Shown here piece after piece: positions 17,198 to 24,690 of a DNA stretch of 37,535 bases. The position numbers were made by a program, and so were the translations under genes. Below the pieces are notes generated by a model. It was not told where the DNA came from. It saw only the letters and a program-made list of their open reading frames with translations, and did no database searches. Source of the DNA: Planctomycetota bacterium (lineage in GTDB: Bacteria > Planctomycetota > UBA1135 > GCA-002686595); the NCBI GenBank assembly GCA_012960475.1, contig DUBE01000018.1, positions 1 to 37,535 on the forward strand, written 5' to 3'. Positions within the stretch are counted from its first letter, which is position 1. Every line of letters starts with the position of its first letter.

Positions 17198-17872
17198 ATG
17201 CAGACCAAGTGGATTCTTCCCCTCGCCTTTGCCAGCGGCCTCGCGCTGCCCGCGATCGCATCTCTGTCGCCCAGTGACAGCGCCCCGAATAAAGTTCAAG
17301 AGCCCAAGGACTCGCCCGAGAAAAAGGCCAAGCCCCTGAAGATTGGTTCCGTGCTGCCCAAGAAGCTCAGCCTGCCGGACTTTGATGGCAAGAGCCACTC
17401 GTTCGATGATCTGCGCGGCAAGGTAGTCATCGTTCACTTCTGGTCCGAACGCTGCCCGGCGGAGCGTCACGCTAATCCTGTCTTCCGTGCAATGCAAGAG
17501 CGTTACAAGGGCTCCAAGGATGTGGTCATGGTGGGTATCTGCTCCAACCAGGGGGAACTCGGTGAGCAGCCCAAGAAGGGCACGGATCACAGCAAGGCAT
17601 ACAAGGTTCTTCGCAAGAAGGTCACCAAGGAGAAACTCAATCACCTGATGCTCATTGATCACGGTAACAAGGTCAGCAATCTCTTTGCCGCTCGCTCGAC
17701 GCCCCATTGTTTTGTGTTCGACAAGAAGGGTAAGCTGAGCTACTCCGGCGCTTTGGATGATGATCCCCGTGGCAAGAAGGGCAAGGATGCCACCAACTAT
17801 CTGGTGGATGCCGCCAGCGCCCTCTTGGCAGATAAGCGCCCCGAGATCACCACCACCAAGCCCTACGGCTGA
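17198..17872 (+). CDS. Exported redoxin / thioredoxin-fold protein with a single active-site Cys
   Basis: The 224-residue protein has a signal peptide (1-22) and a lysine-rich linker. The thioredoxin/AhpC-TSA fold then follows: FWSERCPAE around Cys86, VVMVGICSNQ (Cys115), and STPHCFVFDKKG (cis-Pro169, Cys171). The second Cys of CxxC is Glu, so it is not a classic disulfide reductase; peroxiredoxin-like or 1-Cys chemistry, perhaps using Cys171 as resolver, is possible. Similar single-Cys redoxins are common in Planctomycetota. ATG 17198 is chosen because it opens the signal peptide; the upstream frame is Pro/Arg-rich and unconvincing. The next gene, 51 bases on, encodes the UxxC thioredoxin, so the two may work as a periplasmic redox pair. 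Confidence 0.85.
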   Translation: MQTKWILPLAFASGLALPAIASLSPSDSAPNKVQEPKDSPEKKAKPLKIGSVLPKKLSLPDFDGKSHSFDDLRGKVVIVHFWSERCPAERHANPVFRAMQERYKGSKDVVMVGICSNQGELGEQPKKGTDHSKAYKVLRKKVTKEKLNHLMLIDHGNKVSNLFAARSTPHCFVFDKKGKLSYSGALDDDPRGKKGKDATNYLVDAASALLADKRPEITTTKPYG

Positions 17873-17923
17873 CGCATCAAGCGCTAGTGCTACCCGGAGC
17901 CCGTGCGGCTCCAGCAAGACAAC

Positions 17924-18472
17924 ATGCTGAATCACATGTCCCGCGCCCTGTGCGCGATCGTGCTCCTCGTGCTGCCCCTGGCCTGCGGGGATTCGGAGGA
18001 GAAGACTGCCCAGACCTCACAGCGAACGCCAACGATCCAAGTTGTGGACTACGCTGGCCTGGAAGCGTTCCTGACGGAGCACAAGGGTCAGCCCTATCTG
18101 CTCAACCTCTGGGCGATTTGGTGAGGCGCCTGCGTGGCGGAACTGCCCGAGCTACTTGAGGTAGCCCCCCGGGCGCGGTCCGCCGGAGCCGACGTGTTCG
18201 GCTTGAGCTATGACATGATGGTGGCTGGGGCGGATTACGAAGGTCTGCCCGACACCATGGCCCGCTTCCTGGCCAAAAAGCAGTTCGACTTCGATGTGCT
18301 GCTCTATGACGAAGATGACTTTGAGGCGATCAACGAGCGCTTCGGGTTAGCTGGGGAAATCCCTGTGACCTTGGCGGTTGACAAGGATGGCGAGGTCGTT
18401 GATCGCCAAGAGGGCCGTGCGAACAGGGAGCGTTTTGAGGAGCTCTTGGATCGGGCGCTGCTTGGACAATAG
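17924..18472 (+). CDS. Candidate selenoprotein: TlpA-like thioredoxin with UxxC active site (in-frame UGA at 18122)
   Basis: If the TGA at 18122-18124 is read through, one 182-residue TlpA/thioredoxin-like protein results. It has an export leader with a lipobox-like LPLAC (Cys21) and then NLWAIW, residue 67 as UGA, GAC and VAELPELL. Residue 67 is exactly the first Cys of the WCxxC motif and Cys70 is kept. The fold then continues without defect to GEIPVTLAVDKDG, with cis-Pro147, and a normal end at TAG 18470. Selenocysteine in that position would give a periplasmic disulfide reductase of high reactivity. Alternatives are a recent Cys-to-stop mutation or a base error. GTG 17903 and ATG 17936 are other possible starts. 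Gene callers would split it into 17903-18124 and 18134-18472. No sel genes lie in the window. Confidence 0.72.
18122..18149 (+). promoter_or_regulatory. Candidate bacterial SECIS hairpin just after the in-frame UGA
   Basis: After UGA (18122-18124), CG at 18133-18134 can pair with CG at 18148-18149. U18135 is left bulged, and GGC at 18136-18138 pairs with GCC at 18145-18147, giving a GGAACU loop. A bulged U, three pairs and a loop opening with G is the layout of the E. coli fdhF SECIS. The spacing to the UGA is a few bases shorter than in fdhF and the stem is short. A stronger hairpin (18145-18174, loop UUGAG) competes. Moderate to low certainty. Confidence 0.4.
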
Positions 18473-18542
18473 GACTGCCTGGGGAATAGGGCCGTCTGAG
18501 GAGTTGGGCTTGCCCAGGTTTCGCTCAGCAACCCTGCGCCCT

Positions 18543-19895
18543 TCAGGCAAAGCTCAAAGGTTCACCACGAGCCGGGCCCACGGGGATTCCCGCGCGCATG
18601 ACCACTTGCCCGCGTAGCACCGCCGTCGTGGGCAGGCCAGCCAGCTCACGCCCGATAAAGGGGTTGCAGGGGGAACGTGAGAGCAACCAGTCTGCTCGTA
18701 GGGGGCCGGCGAAATCCGGGTTGACCAGGATCAGGTTGCCTTCCAGGCCCGGCGCCAAGGGCCCACGGTTTTCGATGCCGTAGACCTTGACGGGCCCCGT
18801 CACGCACAAGCGCAGGATGTCTTCGTATTGCAACCAACCATCGCGCACCGCGGTCAGGAGCAGGGCCAGGGTGGTTTGCACTCCAGGGATTCCGCTGGGG
18901 GAGTTGGGGAAGGAGCGTGCTTTTTCTTCCGCTGTGTGAGGTGCATGATCGGAGCCAATGCAGGTCACCGGTCCCTTCACCAGAGCCCGGCGCAGAGCAT
19001 CCTGGTGCCGGGCATCGCGCACCGGCGGATTCATCTGGGCCCAGGTTCCGAACTCGGTGTAGCACTCGGGCGCGGTCAAGAAGAGGTGGTTGGGGGTGGC
19101 CTCCACTGTCACCAGATCACCCAGGTCGCGGTCGCGCACAAGGTCGAGTTCTTCGGCGGTGGACACATGCAATAGATGCACCGGACGGCCGGTCTTCTCA
19201 GCAAGGGTCAAGAGGCGCTTGGTGGAACGCACAGCGCACTCCACATCGCGAACATCCGGATGTAAGGCTACTGCGGCGCCTGCGGGATGTTGCCGAGTCA
19301 GGGCGGCGTAGCGCTCAGAAAGGCGCGGGTTGTCTTCCGAGTGCACCGTGACCCGTCGAGTCCCCGAGCGCAGAACGCGTTCCAGGGTGGCATCGTCTTC
19401 CACAAGCAGGTCTCCCGTGGAAGAGCCCATGAAGACCTTGACCCCGGCGCAACCGGGGACACGTTCCCATTCTCCGAGCTGGTCTGCGTTTTCCGGGCTG
19501 GCGCCCAGGAAGAACGCGTAGTCCGCCCGGGAGCGACCTCTTGCCCGTGCGAATTTGTCCTCCAGTGCTGCCGGGTTGGTGGTGGCGGGGTTGGTGTTGG
19601 GCATTTCGCAGAAAGCGGTTACGCCCCCCGCGATGGCGGCAGCGGAACCGCTCGCCAGGTCTTCTTTCTCTTCGCCTCCTGGCTCTCGAAAATGCACCTG
19701 AGGGTCGATAGGGCCGGGAAAAACCAACTGACCGGAGGCGTCCAGGGTGGCGCACCCACTGGAGGCGGTTTGGTTGGGGGCGATCTTTGAGACCAGACCG
19801 TTGCTGATCAGGACGTCGGTGCTTTCGAGTCCGCTTGGGGTCAGCAGCTGTCCTCCACGAACCAGAAGACTCTTGTTGTCGGGATCGTAGGTCAT
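18543..19895 (-). CDS. pyrC: Dihydroorotase, class I type
   Basis: The 450-residue amidohydrolase cyclises carbamoyl-aspartate to dihydroorotate in pyrimidine synthesis. Visible blocks are DPQVHFREPG (64-73), EMPNTNP, GVKVFMGSSTGDL, TVHSED, HLLHVST, the Asn-Pro-Pro segment and GSDHAPHT with the catalytic Asp. The usual first metal-binding His of DxHVH is Gln66, a variant I recall from other class I dihydroorotases (for example alphaproteobacterial ones). The start ATG (19893-19895) overlaps the HIT stop as ATGA, which settles the start against the 25-codon upstream extension and suggests translational coupling. It is the last gene of a six-gene minus-strand operon. No other pyr gene is nearby. 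Confidence 0.92.
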   Translation of the reverse strand: MTYDPDNKSLLVRGGQLLTPSGLESTDVLISNGLVSKIAPNQTASSGCATLDASGQLVFPGPIDPQVHFREPGGEEKEDLASGSAAAIAGGVTAFCEMPNTNPATTNPAALEDKFARARGRSRADYAFFLGASPENADQLGEWERVPGCAGVKVFMGSSTGDLLVEDDATLERVLRSGTRRVTVHSEDNPRLSERYAALTRQHPAGAAVALHPDVRDVECAVRSTKRLLTLAEKTGRPVHLLHVSTAEELDLVRDRDLGDLVTVEATPNHLFLTAPECYTEFGTWAQMNPPVRDARHQDALRRALVKGPVTCIGSDHAPHTAEEKARSFPNSPSGIPGVQTTLALLLTAVRDGWLQYEDILRLCVTGPVKVYGIENRGPLAPGLEGNLILVNPDFAGPLRADWLLSRSPCNPFIGRELAGLPTTAVLRGQVVMRAGIPVGPARGEPLSFA

Positions 19896-20320
19896 CGGGG
19901 ATCTTGTTTGAGGGCCGCGCGTATCGCGGTTCCAAGTTCTGTTGCGTCGGTGAGGCTCCTGGCATTCCACTCCAGTTCCAACCCATTGTCCGCATTCTTG
20001 GGAATGATGTGGAAGTGTACGTGCATGACCGCCTGGTGGGCCGGGGCGCCGTTGTTCTGAAGCACATTGTAGTCTTTGCAGCCCGTGGCCTGTATCACCG
20101 CTCTGGCGAGGCGCGGCAGCGCGCGCCCGAGGGCAGCAGCGTGGTCCTCGTCCAACTCGTGCAACTGGGCCGCGCGCTGTTTGGGAATCAGCAGTACATG
20201 CCCCCGGGAGAGGGGTTGGATGTCGAGGAAGGCGAGCACATGCTCATCCTCATAGATGCGCTCGCAGGGGATGTCTCCCGCGAGAATTGCGTCAAATATG
20301 GTGGGGTCAGAGGGCGGCAT
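19892..20320 (-). CDS. HIT family nucleotide-binding hydrolase
   Basis: The 142-residue protein belongs to the histidine-triad superfamily. The signature HVHFHIIP supplies His100, His102 and His104, preceded by NNGAPAHQAV. The N-terminal FDAILAGDIPCERIYED is also characteristic (HinT/Hit-like). These enzymes hydrolyse nucleoside phosphoramidates or dinucleotides. It sits between the ZnuA-like gene (26 bases upstream) and dihydroorotase (ATGA overlap), so it is part of the operon. Cytoplasmic. The physiological substrate cannot be derived from sequence. Confidence 0.93.
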   Translation of the reverse strand: MPPSDPTIFDAILAGDIPCERIYEDEHVLAFLDIQPLSRGHVLLIPKQRAAQLHELDEDHAAALGRALPRLARAVIQATGCKDYNVLQNNGAPAHQAVMHVHFHIIPKNADNGLELEWNARSLTDATELGTAIRAALKQDPR

Positions 20321-20346
20321 GGAATGGGGTGGGTCGAAGGCCCAGG

Positions 20347-21252
20347 TTAGCGCAGCAGGGAGGTCAGGCGCGCGGCATTTGCACGTTGGCGTTCAATGAA
20401 CCCAGTGGGTTCCCCCTCTGGCGGAGATTCACATGGATCCCAGACCACTGAGGGTAGGCTCCAAGTTGCAAGTACTTGGGCAGATACTTCTGCGTTGGGC
20501 TCGCTCTCCCACAGGAGGGCACTGGGGTGACTCGATTCGATGGCGGCGGCGAGGGTTTGGATCTGTTCTTGGGTAAGGAGGGTTTCTGGATCCAGATCGA
20601 AGGAGATCAACTGCCAGTCATAGCGCCGGGCCAGATAGTCATAGGCAGGATGTGAAGCCAGCAGGGTTTTTTCTTGCAGCAAGTCTCCAAGGGTTTGGAG
20701 TTCCTGATCCAGGGCGTCGATCTCTTCTGCGAGGCGAGCAAATCGCGCCTCGATCTTGACTGCTTCCTTGGGCCAGGCCCTTTGCAGGCCGTCGCGGATC
20801 GCTCCACTCATGGCTTTCAACTGGTTCGGATCCAAGAAGGTGTGGGGGTCGATGCCCGCATGGGTGTGGGTACCACGGGGACCGTGACTGTGCAGGCTGT
20901 CGGTTCGTTCAATGAGCACCGAGGCCAGGGGAAAAGCCGTGTCGATCACTCGGGATGCGGGCAGGCTGACTCCGGCTACCCAACCCTCAAGACCCGCTCC
21001 GTTGAGCACGATCAATTGAGCCTTTTGAAAGGCCATGATCTCCGGGCGGCTCGGCTGCCAGGTGATCGGGTCCGCTCCTGGAGGCAAGCTGCAGTGCACG
21101 GGGATTGATTCGGGCACCAGGGCCTGGGCCAGGCTGGCCACGGGCCAGGAGGCGGTGCGGACTTCCGGGACCAGGGTCACGGGCTGCGGCTTGGAAGTTT
21201 CGCCGCAAGCTGCGAACGAGAGCATGCAGGTCAAGTGGAACAGGTACTTCAT
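20347..21252 (-). CDS. ZnuA/TroA-like metal-binding lipoprotein with altered ligand set
   Basis: The 301-residue protein has a lipoprotein leader (lipobox FAAC, Cys16) and the TroA/ZnuA fold. Equivalent ligand positions are Ile63 (in GADPITW, where the family has DPH), His137 (IDPHTFLDP), His201 (LASHPAYDYLARRY) and Asp272 (VVWDP). So the first His is missing while the other three remain. A His-rich loop, HSHGPRGTHTHAG, lies at 121-133 as in zinc-binding members. Normally this protein feeds a ZnuB/ZnuC importer. Here its start overlaps the stop of an FtsX-like permease gene (ATGA), so it is more likely to partner that transporter. A zinc or manganese role is inferred from family only. Confidence 0.85.
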   Translation of the reverse strand: MKYLFHLTCMLSFAACGETSKPQPVTLVPEVRTASWPVASLAQALVPESIPVHCSLPPGADPITWQPSRPEIMAFQKAQLIVLNGAGLEGWVAGVSLPASRVIDTAFPLASVLIERTDSLHSHGPRGTHTHAGIDPHTFLDPNQLKAMSGAIRDGLQRAWPKEAVKIEARFARLAEEIDALDQELQTLGDLLQEKTLLASHPAYDYLARRYDWQLISFDLDPETLLTQEQIQTLAAAIESSHPSALLWESEPNAEVSAQVLATWSLPSVVWDPCESPPEGEPTGFIERQRANAARLTSLLR

Positions 21253-22424
21253 AGGAGCGTTACCAGGTCGGGCAGTACGCGCGCCAGCAGAAGAGAGAGT
21301 CCTGTGGCCAGGGCGGCTGCTGTGACAAAGATCAAACCGAGTTCAAGCCCGACCAGGCGTAGCTTGAAACCCGCCGGCGCCCCCAGGGCATCCATGGTCT
21401 GCATCTCCCTCTGGCGAAGGCGGAGGGACAGGGCCGCCACCAAGGCCACCAGGGCCATGGTAGCTGCGCTCAACAAGAAGCCCAGGCGATCCAGCAGTTG
21501 CTTGATCTTGAAGACGATGCCCAACAGATCGTCGAGTACCGCGCTAGGCGAGACCGCCTGGCAGCCAGCGCGGCTGTTGATGCGGCCCTTGAGTATCGTA
21601 CGACTCTCCGCGTCCGGCGGAAAAATCAGCACAGAGCTCAGGGGCAGACGGCTTTGCTCTCCATGCAGGTGAAAGTCCTGGGCCTTTTCTTGACTGAAAG
21701 AGTTGTCTTCGATCAAGGCGCCGGACAGAGCCACTCGATCGGGGGCCTCGCTGATCACCAACTCGGGATTGGTTTCCGCCAGGGTCTTGGCGTCCGTGTG
21801 CCCGTGGTAGTAACCATCCAGAGTCCAGGAGGTTTGTACTGCGGTGAACACCGCGCCATCGTCGGCGGTTCCGGTTGGCGCGAGGATGCCCACAACCAAG
21901 AGGCGCATGGGCGCGGGACGGGTCAGGTCGTAGAGCCTAGGAGGATCGGAAAAAAACTCGTCCCCCAGGCTGGCTTCCAAGGCTATTGCGACCGTCGCAC
22001 CCAAGACCACATCCCCGTTCAGCTGGGGCAGGTGCCCTTCAGCGGCTTGCAAACCTCGCTGCTCGTGGTATTCCTGAGAAGTGCCCACCAGCGGGTACTT
22101 CCTCATGGAATGTCCCAGGTGCAGGGGAATCACCAGGCCCTTTTGGGCGCGGCTGAGTTCCTCAAAGAATCCAAAGGTCACTTCCTCGTGGTCCGAGGGC
22201 CTGAAGAAGAGGGTTTCGAGCACCAGATCAAAGGCTGAGCCCTCGGCTCCCGCCAACAGCGGTGATGCCGCCGCGCGGGCCCGCATGGATTTGTCATAGC
22301 GGCCCATCATCAGTTCGCTGCAGAGGGGAACCACCATGGAAATGGTCAGGGCCAGCAGCACCAGGATTGTGCGACCCTTGGCGTAGAGGGCATGGCGTAA
22401 AGCCAGAGCGGGGAGGCCCTTCAT
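21249..22424 (-). CDS. FtsX/MacB-type ABC transporter permease, apparently short at the C-terminus
   Basis: The 391-residue membrane protein starts at ATG 22422-22424, which overlaps the ATPase stop (ATGA). A TM helix lies at about residues 17-39, followed by a large extracytoplasmic domain (about 40-300). Then come a helix in LGFLLSAATMALVALVAALSL, the cytoplasmic loop RLRQREMQTMDALGAP typical of FtsX-like permeases, and one more helix near the end. LolC/MacB permeases usually have four helices; the last is not visible here because the chain stops at LLARVLPDLVTLL. Such permeases move lipoproteins, peptides or drive mechanotransmission, not classical metal import. Partner genes are the ATPase upstream and the ZnuA-like lipoprotein downstream. 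Confidence 0.82.
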   Translation of the reverse strand: MKGLPALALRHALYAKGRTILVLLALTISMVVPLCSELMMGRYDKSMRARAAASPLLAGAEGSAFDLVLETLFFRPSDHEEVTFGFFEELSRAQKGLVIPLHLGHSMRKYPLVGTSQEYHEQRGLQAAEGHLPQLNGDVVLGATVAIALEASLGDEFFSDPPRLYDLTRPAPMRLLVVGILAPTGTADDGAVFTAVQTSWTLDGYYHGHTDAKTLAETNPELVISEAPDRVALSGALIEDNSFSQEKAQDFHLHGEQSRLPLSSVLIFPPDAESRTILKGRINSRAGCQAVSPSAVLDDLLGIVFKIKQLLDRLGFLLSAATMALVALVAALSLRLRQREMQTMDALGAPAGFKLRLVGLELGLIFVTAAALATGLSLLLARVLPDLVTLL

Positions 22425-23143
22425 CGCTCTGCGCCTCCATTGCCTCTTGGGGCATTGCTCTGTTGGGCGCTGAATCCCTGGGCATCGATCACCGAGTCGC
22501 ACCTGGTCATCAATGTCCGGTCGTGGGTCACCAGAATCAAACTCGCCTGGCATTCGGCGCAGGCGGCAATCAAGAGGTTCAGGACTTCGGCTCCGCGCTC
22601 GAAATCCAAGCTGCCCGTGGGTTCATCCGCCAACACGAGAGGCGGGTCCATCAGCAGTGCCCGACAGATCGCAACTCGTTGGCGCTCGCCCATGCTCAAG
22701 GCAGCCGGCCTCCGGTGGGCGGCGCTCTCCATTCCAACCGCGCAAAGCAAGTCCATTGCCTTGGCCTTGGCGCTTTCATCGATTGGTTGGTTCGCTAAGA
22801 GCAGAGGCAGCAGCACATTGTCCCGGGCGGAGAGGTAGTCCAAGAGGCAGAACTCCTGGAATACCATGCCTATCTGGCGGAGGCGCAGGTTTCGTCTTTG
22901 GGCTTCACTGGCTTGTGTCTGGTCCTGCCCCAGGACCATGAGTTGGCCCGTGATGGGCTGCAAGTTGCCAGCGATCAAGGTGAGGAGCGTGGTCTTGCCG
23001 CAACCGGAGGGGCCCACCAACGCCAGGGTCTCGCCAGCTTGCAGGCGGAGTTCTGGGACTTGCAGTTTGAAGTCGCCGTCCTGGTGGTGGAATTCGAGAT
23101 CTTTGGCCAGGATGACTGGTGAGGTGACGACGGGGACCGGCAT
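22421..23143 (-). CDS. LolD/MacB-type ABC transporter ATPase
   Basis: The 240-residue ATPase carries Walker A GPSGCGKT at 44-51, the Q-loop MVFQEF, signature LSMGERQRVA (Met replaces the second Gly of LSGGQ), Walker B LVLADEPTGSLD and the switch VTHD. The DEPTGSLD form is characteristic of the LolD/MacB/FtsE group, which pairs with FtsX-like permeases. Its ATG overlaps the stop of the upstream gene (TAATG) and its stop overlaps the permease start (ATGA), so translation is probably coupled through all three. It should power the FtsX-like permease at 21249-22424 from the cytoplasmic face. Confidence 0.93.
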   Translation of the reverse strand: MPVPVVTSPVILAKDLEFHHQDGDFKLQVPELRLQAGETLALVGPSGCGKTTLLTLIAGNLQPITGQLMVLGQDQTQASEAQRRNLRLRQIGMVFQEFCLLDYLSARDNVLLPLLLANQPIDESAKAKAMDLLCAVGMESAAHRRPAALSMGERQRVAICRALLMDPPLVLADEPTGSLDFERGAEVLNLLIAACAECQASLILVTHDRTLMTRCDSVIDAQGFSAQQSNAPRGNGGAER

Positions 23144-24519
23144 TAGCGCGAGCCCTCCTGATTCGACTTGGTCTTGGCAGGTGGAGCATCAGGCGGCGCA
23201 GTTTCATTCCGCTCAACCTCATCGGGCTCAATTTCATCGCGTGTGTCCTCATCCGAGAGAGCCAGCGCCGGGTCATCTGTACTGCTGGCCAGCCGTTCCT
23301 GGGCCAGCGGGTCATACTCTTGAATCTTCCACCCCAGGGGACCAAGGGCCAGGGTGTAGCGCGCCTCGTAACCGGTGGTGCGCCGGTGGAAGTGACCGAA
23401 ATGATGCACGGCTGCGTCCACCTGCCATTTCGCAAGCACTTCAAAACTATCCGGGCTCAAACTATCGGGGTCGATCTGGACACTGCCATGCCGCAGGTCT
23501 TCCACCTCCGCCCGGGCACCTCCCTGCTCTTGCATGGAGAGGCTCTGCTGCAGGTCCACATAGAGTTCCTCCAACAAAGGCCCCGCCACCGCGGTGGCCA
23601 GGGCGGAATAGATCTCCTCTTCGCCGGTGCTGTCGAAGGAACGGTAGAGGTTTGTGTGCAGGGCCAGAAAAATGCCTTTCCCGTCCGCACTAGTGAGCAC
23701 GTCGTCGGAAGCCGCATCCTGGCCCAGGCCGATTCCCAGGGCCAGAAGAAACCCGGCCAGGCTGATCCCCAGACCATGACGGCGATGCTGACCCCCGCGC
23801 CCTGCGATCAGCAAGCCGAGAACTCCCAAACCCAAGCCCAGCAACAAGCCGGGTCGGTAACCGAGGGTGGATTTGTTGTCGTGTCCAGGGACGGGGACTT
23901 CCAACATGCGCAGGCGTTGCGACTCTGGCGGCGCGGTCCATTGCAAACCCGGTGAGTCACTCGACAGCACAAAGGCCTGATGCGTGCCATAGGCGATCAC
24001 TCGCGTGCGCACTTCCAGGCCGGGAGCATCTTCTCGCTCCACGCTGACGGTCAGATTTGGGGGATAGTTCGTCCAGAAAAAACTCAGGTTCTCTACCGCC
24101 TGGGCAGCGGGAAACTCCAGGGCCAGGCGCAGAGTGGTCAGGGCTCTGGTACCAAAGCGTGGGTAGTAGAGCAGGCGTTCCAAATCTGGCGGGGTCCAAT
24201 CGAAATGGTGGGGGGTTCCCTCGAGCAACACTCCATCCGCTCGCAATTCGCTGTGCTCGCTGACAAACTCCAGCAGGGTCTCCCGCAGGCCCTCCACTTC
24301 TACCGGATCAAGGCGGTGCAGGTCCTCGCGCAAGACCCCGACCAATTCATCCGCGCAGGCCAGATTCAACTGCACAGACAGGCGTAGGGTCTGCTGTTCC
24401 ACCCGCAGCTCGAAATCCAGATGGGGCCCATCCTGGGGGTGCACCCAGTTGGATGGGGCGTCCGGAGGGGAGGGAGTGGCCCCCGTGAGGAGCAGAAAAA
24501 AGAGGCCCAGAGACAGCAT
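23143..24519 (-). CDS. Unrecognised exported protein with two central TM helices, first gene of the ABC operon
   Basis: I do not recognise a named family. From ATG 24517-24519 the protein has 458 residues: a signal-like hydrophobic N-terminus (1-15), an extracytoplasmic region (20-215), and TM helices at about 222-240 and 248-266. A C-terminal domain follows (about 285-420: LYRSFDSTGEEEIYSAL, LYVDLQQSLSMQEQGGA), and then an acidic tail. The chain also contains a His pair (HHFGHFHRR) near 380. Its stop codon overlaps the ATPase ATG (TAATG), so it probably belongs functionally with the transporter, as a sensor, adaptor or metal chaperone. The frame extends 31 codons upstream, but those residues precede the obvious leader. 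Confidence 0.75.
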   Translation of the reverse strand: MLSLGLFFLLLTGATPSPPDAPSNWVHPQDGPHLDFELRVEQQTLRLSVQLNLACADELVGVLREDLHRLDPVEVEGLRETLLEFVSEHSELRADGVLLEGTPHHFDWTPPDLERLLYYPRFGTRALTTLRLALEFPAAQAVENLSFFWTNYPPNLTVSVEREDAPGLEVRTRVIAYGTHQAFVLSSDSPGLQWTAPPESQRLRMLEVPVPGHDNKSTLGYRPGLLLGLGLGVLGLLIAGRGGQHRRHGLGISLAGFLLALGIGLGQDAASDDVLTSADGKGIFLALHTNLYRSFDSTGEEEIYSALATAVAGPLLEELYVDLQQSLSMQEQGGARAEVEDLRHGSVQIDPDSLSPDSFEVLAKWQVDAAVHHFGHFHRRTTGYEARYTLALGPLGWKIQEYDPLAQERLASSTDDPALALSDEDTRDEIEPDEVERNETAPPDAPPAKTKSNQEGSR

Positions 24520-24690
24520 GGGAGGTCGGTCGTTGGATTCTACGCTGCCAGTGGCCTTGGCGGGCCCTCCAGCTTGCGTCGTCCGAACCCAGGACAGACG
24601 GAACTCTTGCACTCCGCCTGCAATTCGTGGTGCTGGGGCGGATTAGAATGAGCCCTGCGGCCTGCTTCCAAAGGGCTACACCCGATCACG

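Noticed and set aside
18122..18124. Reading UGA as a sense codon by a variant genetic code
   Set aside because: Many supported genes here end in TGA, including the ATGA overlaps, so UGA is a normal stop. Only Sec insertion, mutation or base error remain for this site.
17903..18124. Treating the first half of the UxxC gene as a simple short pseudogene
   Set aside because: The downstream half is fully conserved in fold and the stop sits precisely on the catalytic Cys, which decay would not explain.
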